NCBI GenBank assembly: GCA_037974335.1
Contig: CM075760.1
Location: forward strand, 33,737,609 to 33,801,608
DNA: 64,000 bases
Origin: Prionace glauca
Lineage: Eukaryota > Chordata > Chondrichthyes > Carcharhiniformes > Carcharhinidae
Reading direction: 5' to 3'
Positions 20,850 to 30,299 of the stretch are shown here, piece after piece; the first letter of the stretch is position 1, and every line of letters starts with the position of its first letter. A program made the translations under genes and the position numbers. The notes beneath the pieces were generated by a model that ran no database searches, was not told the origin of the DNA, and saw only the letters and a program-made list of their open reading frames with translations.

Positions 20850-22447
20850 ATGTCAGAGGATTTCGGGGCTTCCATTCTTATTCTTTTCCTGAAGCTCGGT
20901 GAGTCGTTTAACAAGCATTGGAATGCGGGTGTGCAAAAATAATATCGTGGGATGGTTGGATGTAGGGAAAGAGGTGAGACTGGGGGCGATTAAGGGGATG
21001 GACGGATGTATGTTTTTTCTTGAACATTCACTTTGATTATTCCGGTTTACAATAGTTTATGGTAACTGAAATGTGGCATTGAAGAGAGGGAAACATTGGA
21101 TTGTATATATTCAAAGATCTGAAAGCGTCAGAGTGAATTTGAAAGTTTCTGGAGACATTTCCAAATCTTACCTCTATGAATAGGAATAGTGTACGTGTAA
21201 AGTGACATTAAGTCAAATATTTCGGTATCCATACTCAGACCTTTTTAAATGTATTCTGTTCGGTTATGGGTATCAAATCTAATGAACGGCAGCAAGGTCT
21301 TGGGCAGGGTAAGGGAGGGTTTATTAGAATAGTTTCTGTGATCAGGGTCCTTGGGTTTCAGGGTACACTGAAATAACAGGAGCCCCTTTCTCAGAACACA
21401 GGCAGGTAACAGAAGATCTGAAAGTGATGTTGATACTCCTGAACTGTTTTGACAGAGTAAGTTGTTCCAAGCGACAGAAAGCTGGGTAATAAAGGTAGGT
21501 TACCCAGCTGAGGATAATGGAAAAATGAATCAAAGGGAGAATTGTCTGGTTGAAATGCTGGTCCAAGCAAATTTCATGGTAATAGCTAAGAGGAAACAGG
21601 ATGAACAAATGGAGAGAAATATTTTCCAGGTTCTGCAGAAAGAGTAACGGTTGGGGAAAATGATAAACCTATCATCTGTCAACACGCGATATGTATGTTT
21701 GCTGAATCACTCATTCCTTTTATTCATTTGTTTCTTCCCTTCATATTATTTTCCTGAAGCGACTTGGCGTCGCTGGCTGGCCAGCACTTCCTGCTTAGTC
21801 TTAATTGCCCGAGGGCAGTTGGGAGACAACCACAATTGTCTGGAGCCACATATAGGCCAGACCAGGTCAGAACGGCAGATTTCCTTCCCTGAAGAACAAT
21901 AGTGAGCCGGATGGGTTCATACGACAGCCGATAATGGTTTCGTTGTAGATTCTTAGTTCCAGATTTTTTTTACTATGTTCAAATCCTGCAGTGGCGGGAT
22001 TCCTGGCTGTTTTTCTCCATTAATTGTCTAGCGATAACACCAATGGGCCACCACCTATTGTGAAGAGGGGATGAAAGATTTTTTAATGGTGTCCCATGTC
22101 AAAACACCTATTTATTTTCTGTTTATTCTGTATTTGAAGGACTGTGTTATTCTGATACTGTTACACAACTTGCATCATCGGTAACATGTTTGGAGGAAGA
22201 ACGCATGGTGTTGCCCTGTTCATTTTCCACAGACAGCCGCCGCTATGGCCTGCTCTGGTACCGACAAAAATTGGGGGAGAAGCCGGTTTTTTTAACCAGA
22301 AAGAATTCAGAAGGAGAAACAGAAAAAGCTGAGCATGTGGGAGGCCGATTTTCTTCAATACTCCAAGCATCGAATCGTTTCTTCAGTTTAACGCTGACAG
22401 ATGTACAGCTGAGTGACAGTGGCATGTATTATTGTGCGCTGGACACT
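20850..22447 (+). CDS. TCR alpha/delta-type V gene, apparently functional
   Basis: The leader exon 20,850-20,898 starts at ATG and reads MSEDFGASILILFLKL, a signal peptide, ending in donor GGTGAGT (phase 1). After a 1,241-bp intron the V exon 22,140-22,447 begins at TTTGAAG. The V domain shows DTVTQLAS at its start, the first cysteine in MVLPCSF, the core tryptophan in LLWYRQK, GRFSSILQASNRFFSLTLTDVQLSDSG, and MYYCALD with the second cysteine just before the RSS. No stop or frameshift is seen. The intron is long for a V leader intron because a family D repeat (21,758-22,010) lies in it. Orientation is opposite to the NAR-TCR blocks, so joining would need inversion or a differently oriented D/J cluster. 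Confidence 0.9.
21758..22010 (+). repeat. Family D repeat in a V leader intron
   Basis: It contains GGCGTCGCTGGCTGGCCAGCA, AGGCCAGACCAGGTCAGAAC and GCGGGATTC landmarks. It is the fullest copy of the family in the window. Confidence 0.7.
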
Positions 22448-22486
22448 CACAGTGATACAAACTGATAAAGGCCCCGTACAGAAACT
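22448..22486 (+). other. 23-RSS of V gene 20,850-22,447
   Basis: Heptamer CACAGTG (22,448-22,454), 23-bp spacer and nonamer ACAGAAACT (22,478-22,486). A single copy; no tandem array follows. Confidence 0.92.
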
Positions 22487-23749
22487 ATCACTGGAATATC
22501 ACACCACTCGAGTGTCTGAACTCTGAATCTTCACATCTGGCGGCATCCAGCATCCGCCTCCCGCTCCTCCACCTACCACCACCCTCCTCCCCAGTCCCAC
22601 ATTGCCCATAATTTTATAAATGGCTGCTTCCCTGCACCCCCCCCCCGCCCCATTTTCCGTTAATACCACCAGCTAATGGGATCATATTTTCTTTTTCTAC
22701 CTGGGCAAAGCCTGTCCTCATCTCATCCACTTCGATTACATCTCCCTTCAATCTCCTTCACTCGCTCGGAGAACATCCCAGCATCTCCACCTTGTGGCTA
22801 ATTTGTGAACTTTTCTAAACGAAACTTATTCAAAGATATTTCTCCATGGCATTCAACTAGAATTGGTCAACTTTTGAAAAGCTCCGTTGGAATTAAAATA
22901 TGTTGCGAAAGAGAAAATGCTGTTAAATCTTAACAGGACTGGCAGCATCCGCAAGGAGAGAAATATGCTGACTTTTCATGTCCAAAGCTTTCGTAAAGAG
23001 TTATCTGGATTCGAACCTTTTCTCTTTTGGTTTCAGATTCCAGCATCCATAGTAATTTCCTTTTATTAAATACGTTGCGAATTTCTTAGTACTAAACATA
23101 TTTAAATCAAATTCTTCCCTAGATGCTAATAAGATTTGGGCAACGTTTTGGAAACCAGTTTCTGCATTTTGAAAAGTAACGTTTTCGTGCATTCGTTTAG
23201 ACGTTTCCAACTTTAAAAAAAGTTTAAACTTATTAAAATGTTATTTTTCAAAACAATTTAGCAAAATTTCGTCATTTAAAAAACTCGTTTAAATTTATTT
23301 AATGCAGATCATTCAGTAGAATTTAATTTTTCCTAACATAAACTTCTGGGTAAGCTACTGAAATTTGTCAGCATTTATCTGAATAGTTTAAAGTTTTTGA
23401 AGAAATTTTGCATTGAAACTAACATGGAACATCCAAAACGCTACATCCACCCAGCCAGGGGCCGATCTTGGAATCTTCTAATCCGTAGTTATCCTTGCGC
23501 CATGGTCCCACATACTAATTTCTGAAATATTGTTACATATTGGTGCGACGTTTCAAAATCAGGCAGAAACTTTGACAGAAATTTGTCTTTACTTGTGAGG
23601 AAAAGTTCCACCATTAAGATATTCTTCTCTCATTTACAATTATCTCTGGTTACCTTTGAATTAAGTTTCTGAGTTAATCTACCATATTGGAATTAAACAC
23701 TACCCAACCACTAACCACTCCCATCATTGAATCAACTATCGAGTAGTAC
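22487..23749. other. AT-rich intergenic stretch
   Basis: A family C repeat lies at about 22,908-23,045 (TGACTTTTCATGTCC/TTCAGATTCCAGCATCC landmarks). From 23,050 to 23,750 the DNA is AT-rich, with no exon or RNA gene visible. Confidence 0.5.
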
Positions 23750-24060
23750 TTGAATATAATATTTTTCAAGCATATGACACTGGCTCTGACATATGCCGCA
23801 CGATGCATTCAGAAACAAAAGTGCTGAAAATTCTCTGCACACTGAGCAGGAAAAGAGATGCTCCTGTTGTGACCTAGAACACAATTTATCAGTTCGTGCA
23901 CTGGCGGCAAGAGCAGGCCAGAGGCTGGGAATCCTGCGGTGTATAACGCACCTCCTGTCTCCCCAAAACCTGTCCAGCATTTACAAGGCAACAGTCAGGA
24001 ATATGATGGAATGCTTCCCAAACGCCTGATTGGTGCAGGAACTCACCAAATACACCTTAA
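23750..24060 (+). mobile_element. Non-LTR reverse-transcriptase C-terminal fragment
   Basis: The plus strand encodes SVRALAARAGQRLGILRCITHLLSPQNLSSIYKATVR-like sequence (position 23,895-24,005), typical of the region after the RT core in jockey/CR1-like elements of another family. It is a short, dead piece. Confidence 0.55.
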
Positions 24061-24209
24061 ACAGCATCTTCCAAACACAAGAATGCTATCACCTGGAGTT
24101 TCCCCTCCAAGCAAATCGCCATCCTGACTCGGAAATATATCGCTGCTCCTTCACGATCTCTGAGGCAAGGTCGTGGAACAAAAAACCATCCAACAACATT
24201 ATGGATGCC

Positions 24210-24325
24210 AAAAGAGAAGATGCTGGAAAATCTCAGCAGGTCCGGAAGCGTTTGTAGGGAGAGAAAAAAGCTGACATTTCGAGTTCCTTTGATCCTTTGT
24301 CAAAGCTAAAAGGCATAGAAAGTGG
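24210..24325 (+). repeat. Family C repeat
   Basis: Landmarks AAGATGCTGGAAAATCTCAG, CAGGTCCGGAAGCG and TTGATCCTTTGTCAAAGCT. Other copies lie near 18,635, 22,908, 28,590, 34,625, 49,938 and 54,495. Confidence 0.65.
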
Positions 24326-24754
24326 GAGATACTTATATTACAGGGTGAGGGAATGAAAGATGGGTAATAGCCGCAGTAACTCGGGGAAAAGGCTGATAAT
24401 GGCAGTCCATGGAGAGAATAAAATGTGTGAATGCCTGTCGAGGAAATTCCTAGCTCAGAATAACTCAGGCAGAGACGTTCAGAGTCAGGCGTCAGGAGAG
24501 TTTATTGTCGTGATATCACGGAGAGTACACCTCAGTCAACACCGAGAGAATTCTGATTGTTTGAACAAACCCGCGCTATTTTTATACAGTGAAATAAACA
24601 ACTCTATGCAACCTAATTACTTATATGAATCTAATTTCTTCCACACATGAAAACGGCAAAGAAATACTGAACATTATGTTTTAGTTCCAAGAAGCTCCAT
24701 TGCACAAACTGGTCCTTCGGTGAGAGAGCTGATTTTTTTTCCTTTAAATCATTC
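24326..24754. other. No gene recognised
   Basis: A 96-codon plus-strand frame (24,360-24,650) has no recognisable motif. I see nothing else. Confidence 0.4.
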
Positions 24755-25085
24755 GTGTGACATGGCGTCGCATGGCGTCATTTATTGTGTATCCCTGATC
24801 ACCCTTCAAATCAATGGCTGCCTAGGCCATTTTTAAGGGCAGTTGAGAGTCAATCACATTACTGTCTATCACATTTTTCTAAAAATCGGAAATGGTTTCA
24901 CAGTCACCAGCAGATACGTAACTGCAATTTTTTAAATGTTTAAGTATATATGGTAGACTAATCCACCTTGGGGGACCCGCTGTGCAATTCAGGTATGTTT
25001 AGATCTGAAATAATGTTTTTAAATTTGAAGTCAAATTTCATCAATTGCCAAGGCGGGATTCGAACCAGGGTCCCTGGTCTCTGGC
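24755..25085 (+). repeat. Family D repeat
   Basis: GGGCAGTTGAGAGTCAATCA and GGCGGGATTCGAACCAGGGT landmarks. The B-box-like tail is well preserved here. Confidence 0.65.
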
Positions 25086-25289
25086 AGAATTAGGCATTAA
25101 ATATGAAATGTGAAATGTCTATCAGAAGAGGTAGAAACATTCGGGTATATTTACACGGAGACACTTCAGAATGTGAAACTCGATCTTTGCAGAAACAGCG
25201 TGATGAATTTATTGCACAGTTTGAAAAATACGGGCGGGAGACAGGAATAAGTAGAAATAGAATTCAGGATGTAAATGGTTATTTCGGAT

Positions 25290-25466
25290 TCCAGTGGAGA
25301 AGGGGCGTACGAGGACGAGCTTCGACCAGCTGGACCTAGTGGCCTATTGGTGTTAAGTGGGAAGAGTAGAATGTTGTGAACTATTCTGTTTGGAGAGGAC
25401 AGGAACAACCAGCCAATAGATTAAAGAGATTGAAATTCTCACATACCCTGAAGGCAGTTCCCAGTG
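25290..25466 (+). repeat. Duplicated CCAAT-containing block (copy 2)
   Basis: Homologous to 14,930-15,125. The CCAAT word is kept (CAGCCAATAG). A CR1 copy inserted at its right end (after CAGTGAGTAACAG). Confidence 0.5.
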
Positions 25467-25987
25467 AGTAACAGGGCCCTGGAGGGAGTGCAGAGGAGGT
25501 TTACTAGGCTGATACCAGAGTTGAGGGGATTGAGCTATGAGGAGAGGCTGAATAAACTAGGCTTGTACTCGTTAGAGTTTAGAAGAATGAGGGGAGATCT
25601 CATTGAGACGTATAAGATGATGAATGGGATGGATAGGATAGAGGTGGAGAGACTCTTCCCGCTCAAAAAAGACAGGACTAGGGGGCACAGCCTCAAGATA
25701 AAGGGGAGGCGGTTTAGAACAGAGTTGAGGAGGAACTTCTTCACTCAAAGGGTGGTAAATCTCTGGAATTCTCTGCCCGTTGAAGTGGTGGAGGCTGCCT
25801 CGCTAAATATTTTTAAGAAGCGGGTTGATGGGTTTTTGATAAGAGAGGGGATTAAGGGTTATGGGGAGAGGGCGGGAAGGTGGAACTGAGCCACGACAGA
25901 TCAGCCATGATCTTATTGAATGGCGGGGCAGGCTCGAAGGGCTAGATGGCCTACTCCTGCTTCTATTTCTTATGTTCTTATGTTCTT
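25467..25987 (+). mobile_element. CR1-clade LINE, severely 5'-truncated, young
   Basis: It starts in LEGVQRRFTRLIPELRG and stays open for 141 codons (25,464-25,889) to the GYGERAGRWN C-terminus, with an internal 3-bp deletion (KKDRTRG versus KKDSRTRG in sister copies). The tail repeats TTATGTTCT at 25,970-25,987. It lies directly against the distal end of the RSS array of the intact NAR-TCR block. Confidence 0.95.
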
Positions 25988-26005
25988 AAATCCTCACCAT
26001 GTTCA

Positions 26006-26284
26006 GGTTTTTGCACAGCTCTTTCCGTGTTCTGTATCACTGTCTCTGAAATCCTCACCATGTTCAGATTTCTGTACCGCTTTCTCCGTGGTCTGCATCA
26101 CTGTCTGAAAACCTGACCATGTCCACGTTTTCGTACAGCTTCTCCTTTTTATGTATCACCGTGTCTGTAATCCTCGCCATATCGGGTTTTTGCACAGCTC
26201 TCTCCTTGATCTGTATCACTGTCTCTGAAATCCTCACCATGTCTAGGTTTTTGTCCAGCTCTCTCCTTGTTCTGCATCACTGTG
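26006..26284 (-). repeat. Minus-strand RSS array, 5 copies, next to an intact supporting V
   Basis: Heptamers, minus strand, from the V outward: CACAGTG (26,284-26,278), GACAGTG (26,223-26,217), CACGGTG (26,163-26,157), GACAGTG (26,105-26,099) and GACAGTG (26,044-26,038). Periods are 61, 60, 58 and 61 bp. Matching nonamers: ACAAAAACC (26,254-26,246), GCAAAAACC (26,193-26,185), ACGAAAACG (26,134-26,126), ACAGAAATC (26,075-26,067) and GCAAAAACC (26,014-26,006). Spacers are 23 bp, except 22 in the third. Three distal copies have lost the first C of the heptamer, a position RAG depends on, so only copy 1 and perhaps copy 3 look usable. Confidence 0.92.
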
Positions 26285-26599
26285 CTGTGCGCCGACTCAG
26301 TGCACAGTAATACACAGTGGAGTCGCTCAGTTGCAGCTTGGAGATCTTTAACCGGCTGATTTTTTCGACTGGATCGATAAAAGCAGAAATTCTCGCCCCG
26401 GCAGCGTTTTCTTTGTTCTCCTCGCCTGATGTGTATCCCTTAAACAGGTATTTTAGGCTCTGGCCTGGAGAGTGACGGTACCAGTAGAGGGTGTGTTGAC
26501 AAAATCCCGGGTATTCGCAGGTTAAAGTAACGGTGTCGCCAGCAGCACAGGTTTGGAGAGACGGGATCTGTGACACAGATGAGTTGGATTCTGCAGGAC
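26285..26599 (-). CDS. Supporting TCR V exon of the NAR-TCR block (intact)
   Basis: In NAR-TCR chains a membrane-distal NAR V domain sits on a second, supporting V domain that is joined to the delta-type D/J and constant region. This exon starts at a TTTTATAG acceptor in phase 1, the phase left by the NAR J donor at 29,101. It reads without interruption: GPAESNSSVSQIPSLQ, first cysteine in TLTCEY, an additional Cys (PGFC) before LYWYRHSPGQSLKY, RLKISKLQLSDSTVYYCALSRR, then the RSS. No signal-peptide exon is visible within several hundred bp: the open frame conserved in both blocks just upstream (about 26,640-26,710) is hydrophilic. That absence fits a supporting V rather than a conventional one. 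The extra cysteine in CDR1 could pair with the NAR domain, which is inference. Confidence 0.85.
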
Positions 26600-26754
26600 C
26601 TATAAAATAATGCACAATATTTTTATGATGCCATTACCCACGTTGCATGTTAGTTTGCCGGGGGAAACATCGCGTCAATAATTGGCCATTTTGTCGCAAT
26701 TGTTTCACTGAAGTGTGTTCGACATTTATAACCGTAATTGGGGAGACGGTGGCA

Positions 26755-27026
26755 TAGTGGTATGCACTGGATTAATTAATCCAGAGATTTAGTAATCCAC
26801 GGGATACCCTGGGGACGCAGGAACGAATGGTGCCACGACGGGTGGTGAAATGTGAATTTCAGTTCAATCTTGAATTGAATTCCATAAAAACAATGTTGAA
26901 TCAAAGTCTAATGATGACCATGAAACCATTGTCACCTGTCGTCAAAACCACATCTATTTCACTAAGGTCCTTCAGGGAAGAAAATCTGATATTCTTATCT
27001 TGCGTGGTCCACATGTGACTCCAGAT
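26755..27026 (-). repeat. Family D repeat, inverted
   Basis: TTCAGGGAAGAAAATCTGAT and CCACATGTGACTCCAGA landmarks mark the inverted orientation. It is cut at the right by the family A SINE. Confidence 0.65.
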
Positions 27027-27332
27027 CACATGGTCCTGGGTTCAATTCCCGGCTCGGGTCACTGTCTGTGTGGAGTTTGCACAGTCTCCTCGCGTCTGCG
27101 TGGGTTTCCTCCGGGTACTCCAGGTTCCTCCCACAGACAAAAGATGTGCAGGTTAGGTTGATTGGCCATGCTAAGAAATTGTCCCTTGGTGTCCAGGGAG
27201 GTGTAGGTTAGAGGGATTAGTGCGTACAATATGAAGGGATATGGGGGTAGGGCCCTGGGTGGGATTGTGTTCGGTGCAGACTCGATGGGCCGAATGGCCT
27301 CTTTCTGCACTGTAGGTTTCTATGATTCCATG
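27027..27332 (+). mobile_element. SINE-like repeat (family A), near full length
   Basis: The best-preserved copy. GGGTTCAATTCCCGGCTCGG (B-box-like) is followed by the TTTCCTCCGGGTACTCCAGG core and the CAGACTCGATGGGCCGAATG 3' part ending in CTGCACTGTAGG.TTCTATG. Confidence 0.8.
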
Positions 27333-29100
27333 AGAACCACAACAATGTGGTTGCCTCTCAAGTACCCCCGAAAATGGGCTTCACAAGCCACCCAGTTCAG
27401 ATGCAATTAGGGACACCCACATCCCTAAAATGAATTGAAAAAAATGGCAAAAGAGCGAGGGGCAAATATTTAGATGATTTTTATTTTATCACACAGCGAA
27501 TTTTGCTCAGTTGGATCATTTGGAGATGTGATATTGGAAACGTATTCAGTAGTCATTTTAAAACGGCAAATGGAAGAAATCTCCAGAATCAGATTAGAAT
27601 TCCGGGGGTTTTGAAGAGCAGGAAAGTAAAATAGGTAAAGTTCAGCAGCACCCGCAAAGAATAGCCACTTGGCCAGAATGATGTCCTTCTCAGATATCTC
27701 ATTTTATGCTGTCTATTTAGCGTCTGCTTCTTGAGGATTTACAAACCTGAGGGAATTATATGAAAGTTCACTCTTCTTACCATAACGATTGCTGTTCAGA
27801 ATTGATTGACTGAGAGTAACCCTGGCTTTCTATATCCTGGGTCACATCAAGATTCAGGCGAACACAGCCATACTCGCCAGGCGAAACTGATTAAGTGAAA
27901 CTGATATTGCATATATGTGTCAAAGATCAAACTTTGTTACAGTTTAACTCTTTACACAGTTTCGTCCATCAATTCTATAATTTATATTATTAGAATGATT
28001 TACAGTTAATACCAGTGGATTTCTAAATCTGAGTTGTTCTCTTCCTGCTGCTTGCCATTTCTTGCCAACATGAGAACCTGTCCCAAACACTCTCCAACGT
28101 CAGTTGAGATCAGCGCACTCAGTTTCCCCGACTGACTTGTTCACTATTAGTCACTATGAAAATTGTCTTTTCAAGGTGCCTGAGATTTTCAATTCCTTCC
28201 ATCCATTGGTTGATTGTTCCCCATGCTTTGCAGTCAGAATCCCCTCTGCAATTTATATTCTACAGATTGTACAGAACAGAAATTGGCCATTCGGCTCACA
28301 GTACGCTTGTCAGCACGGCACACGTGTCTACTCCCCTCTCATACGATCCCCAACGAAACCTTTGTACACTGAACACTGCGTCCTTCTCCCTGCTCGATTT
28401 TTCACACCGTCATAAAAAGTCCTTTCGCCATTCACTGCAACCACGCCATGTGGCACCGCACTCCACTTTCTGTCCAATTTCTCTTTCTTTTATCACACTG
28501 GCACCATATTCAACGTTTCTTTAATCTGAATCATTTTCCCCACACGTACATTAACGAACTTATAAAATAATGCTAAAGATTTATATCAACACCAAAAACA
28601 GAAAAATGTTGGCAAATCTCAACAGGTCTGACAGCATCTGGGGTGAGAAAATAGAGTCAACGGTTCCAGACTGGATAACCTTTCATAACAGTCATAGTGA
28701 GAATCAAATTTGACACTAGGACAGAAGCCACAGTGTTCGCAATGTGCGCTATGTGAAACCACTTGGGAGACAGAAAGCCCAGGATGTTATTAGTATTATC
28801 CGATACTACCACTAAATCATTAAATGTCATTCTGGGGTCAATGACATTGCCTTCCCGGTACGATGTCTCACCTTTAGTGGTCACACCCCTCTTCAATCTA
28901 GTCCCACAGTCGGACCCGACTCCAGTTTCCTACTCTGCTCCCAAATCTAAAGCAGCAGTTGAAAATCTTCCACAGGAACCCCCTTCCCCCACGTTGCTCT
29001 TGTAGTCACAGAGGATTGAAGTAATCAGATTACAAGAGTGAGCTGACTGTGAAAACTAACCTGGATCGCCTGCAACACGGGCGGATTTGGAGTCACTTAC

Positions 29101-29153
29101 CAGCTGAGACAGTCACCACCGTCCCAGACCCATCTGTAAATCTCCATTCTCCC
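29101..29153 (-). CDS. NAR-type J segment (intact)
   Basis: The J supplies the last strand of the NAR variable domain. It starts right after its heptamer and reads GEWRFTDGSGTVVTVSA, with DGSGTVVTV where conventional receptors have FGxGT. A DGxGTVxTV motif is the form seen in shark NAR J segments, which supports the family call. The last base leaves phase 1 at a strong donor (GCTG/GTAAGTGAC). Spliced to 26,599 it would continue in frame into the supporting V. Confidence 0.85.
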
Positions 29154-29192
29154 CACAGTGTCAGCGCTCTCACTTAGCCCAGTACAAGAATG
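29154..29192 (-). other. 23-RSS of the NAR J
   Basis: Read on the minus strand, 5' to 3': nonamer CATTCTTGT (29,192-29,184), 23-bp spacer, heptamer CACTGTG (29,160-29,154), then the J. The heptamer is consensus and the nonamer is weak but identical in both blocks. It is complementary in type to the 12-RSS after the NAR V. Confidence 0.85.
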
Positions 29193-29519
29193 ACTTGCAA
29201 TGTAAACTACCGGGAGAAAATACTGAATAATCAGCGTTTATCAATTATTCAGGGTTTATAGATCAATAATGAAGAATGATTGTTTTATATCTCACATTAA
29301 AACAAACTGTTACTTGGGACATTCTGAATTCTTGGCAAAATGGCCCAAGAGCAGAGCGGAGATGGACACTTCGTATAAATAGAATAAAAAGTTAAAGGAA
29401 GATAACTGAATGGAGGAAATTTCAACGAAATTCAAACATGTTGCAACGATAGGAACAAGAACTCGCAACCTATGGTCCGTGTCCTGGGAATTATTGTTTC
29501 GTTTGTTCAGAAATATTGA

Positions 29520-29547
29520 AGTATTTGTTCTCCTCTCTTCCACTGTG
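29520..29547 (-). other. 12-RSS of the NAR V(D) segment
   Basis: Minus strand: heptamer CACAGTG (29,547-29,541), 12-bp spacer (29,540-29,529), nonamer ACAAATACT (29,528-29,520). No nonamer-like word lies at the 23-bp distance, so the 12-bp reading is unambiguous. Conventional TCR V segments in this window all carry 23-bp spacers. Confidence 0.88.
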
Positions 29548-30030
29548 GTGTCCCATGTGTGTAGTACCAGTGCTGAGCTTTACAGTAACAGGTGGCGGTG
29601 TCTTCAATTCTCATATCCCTAATTTCCAGTGAAATTGTCTTTTCTGCTTTATTCACCAACACGATAAATCTCCCTCCGCTGGAGATCCGCTCCCGCTCTG
29701 TGCCGGTCTGGGTTTGTCTGAAGAAATGGCCATTTTGTAAATCATAAACACCATTGAAAACACAGTTGATGGTGAGAGACTGACACTCCTTCCTGGTCAC
29801 CGCTGCCGGGCTTTGTGTCACTGACTGACTGAAAAATCCTGCAAATTAAACACAGAGAGTTTAATGGGCCAGCAGAGCCGAACCGCACAACGGGGCTAAA
29901 ACCCCACACACTGTTTGTAACTGAGATGGAATTGGGGCAGCGTTATGTCCAATCCACACAATGTGGGTTAGTTTGATCGGTACTCACGAGGTAAGTAGGC
30001 ACACACGGTGAAAACAAGAATGATTCTCAT
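29548..30030 (-). CDS. NAR-type V gene with germline D-like extension (intact)
   Basis: It encodes the membrane-distal variable domain of a NAR-TCR chain, or possibly of an IgNAR-like receptor. The leader exon 30,030-29,988 starts at ATG and reads MRIILVFTVCAYLP, donor CTCGTGAGT, phase 1. After a 149-bp intron the V exon 29,838-29,548 follows TTTGCAG. It reads SQSVTQSPAAVTRKECQSLTINC (first cysteine), then FFRQTQTGTERERISSGGRF in place of a WYR core, then SLEIRDMRIEDTATCYCKAQ. QSLTINC, ISSGGRF and the short CDR2-less spacing are NAR V traits. Oddities are Phe at the core Trp position and an extra Cys before the final YC. After CKAQ about 25 further bases (HWYYTHGT) precede the 12-RSS; they look like a D segment fused in the germline. 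Confidence 0.82.
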
Positions 30031-30299
30031 TGCTCTGCTGCCTGGAACTGAGGTTCATATGACGGGGACCTGAGACTGCAGAGTTGGACTGCTCTGGGAG
30101 ACTCGATCGCAGAGCTGAATTGAAATGTTTCTGACCCGAACATTGGCAAGTTAGGCCACGCCCACCTTTCAAATTAAATTCAAGAATTTAAATAGTGAAC
30201 GTAGCTGTGCACCTTCGGTCGGAACTCCTCGGCAGCCAGAACACAGAGACTCACCCTACGACCCACAGCAGGGAATACCTTGCTCTACTTGCTCTCGAG

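Larger units (their letters stand above)
26600..29100. other. J-to-supporting-V intron of the intact NAR-TCR block
   Basis: A 2.5-kb intron read on the minus strand. Compared with the decayed block (843 bp) it contains an extra stretch of roughly 1.5 kb (about 26,750-28,240) with family D and A repeats plus unassigned DNA. A family C repeat lies at about 28,590-28,690. No D segment or extra exon was recognised. Confidence 0.7.

Noticed and set aside
26640-26720. Frame conserved between both blocks just upstream of the supporting V (starts near 26,710 and 18,245), followed by a GT
   Set aside because: It would be a leader by position, but it is hydrophilic (KQLRQNGQL-like), has no ATG in the intact block, and its phase does not fit. 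I treat it as intron.
29193-29519. Possible separate D segment between NAR V and J
   Set aside because: No pair of heptamers with correctly spaced nonamers was found; the D-like tail of the V exon is the better candidate.
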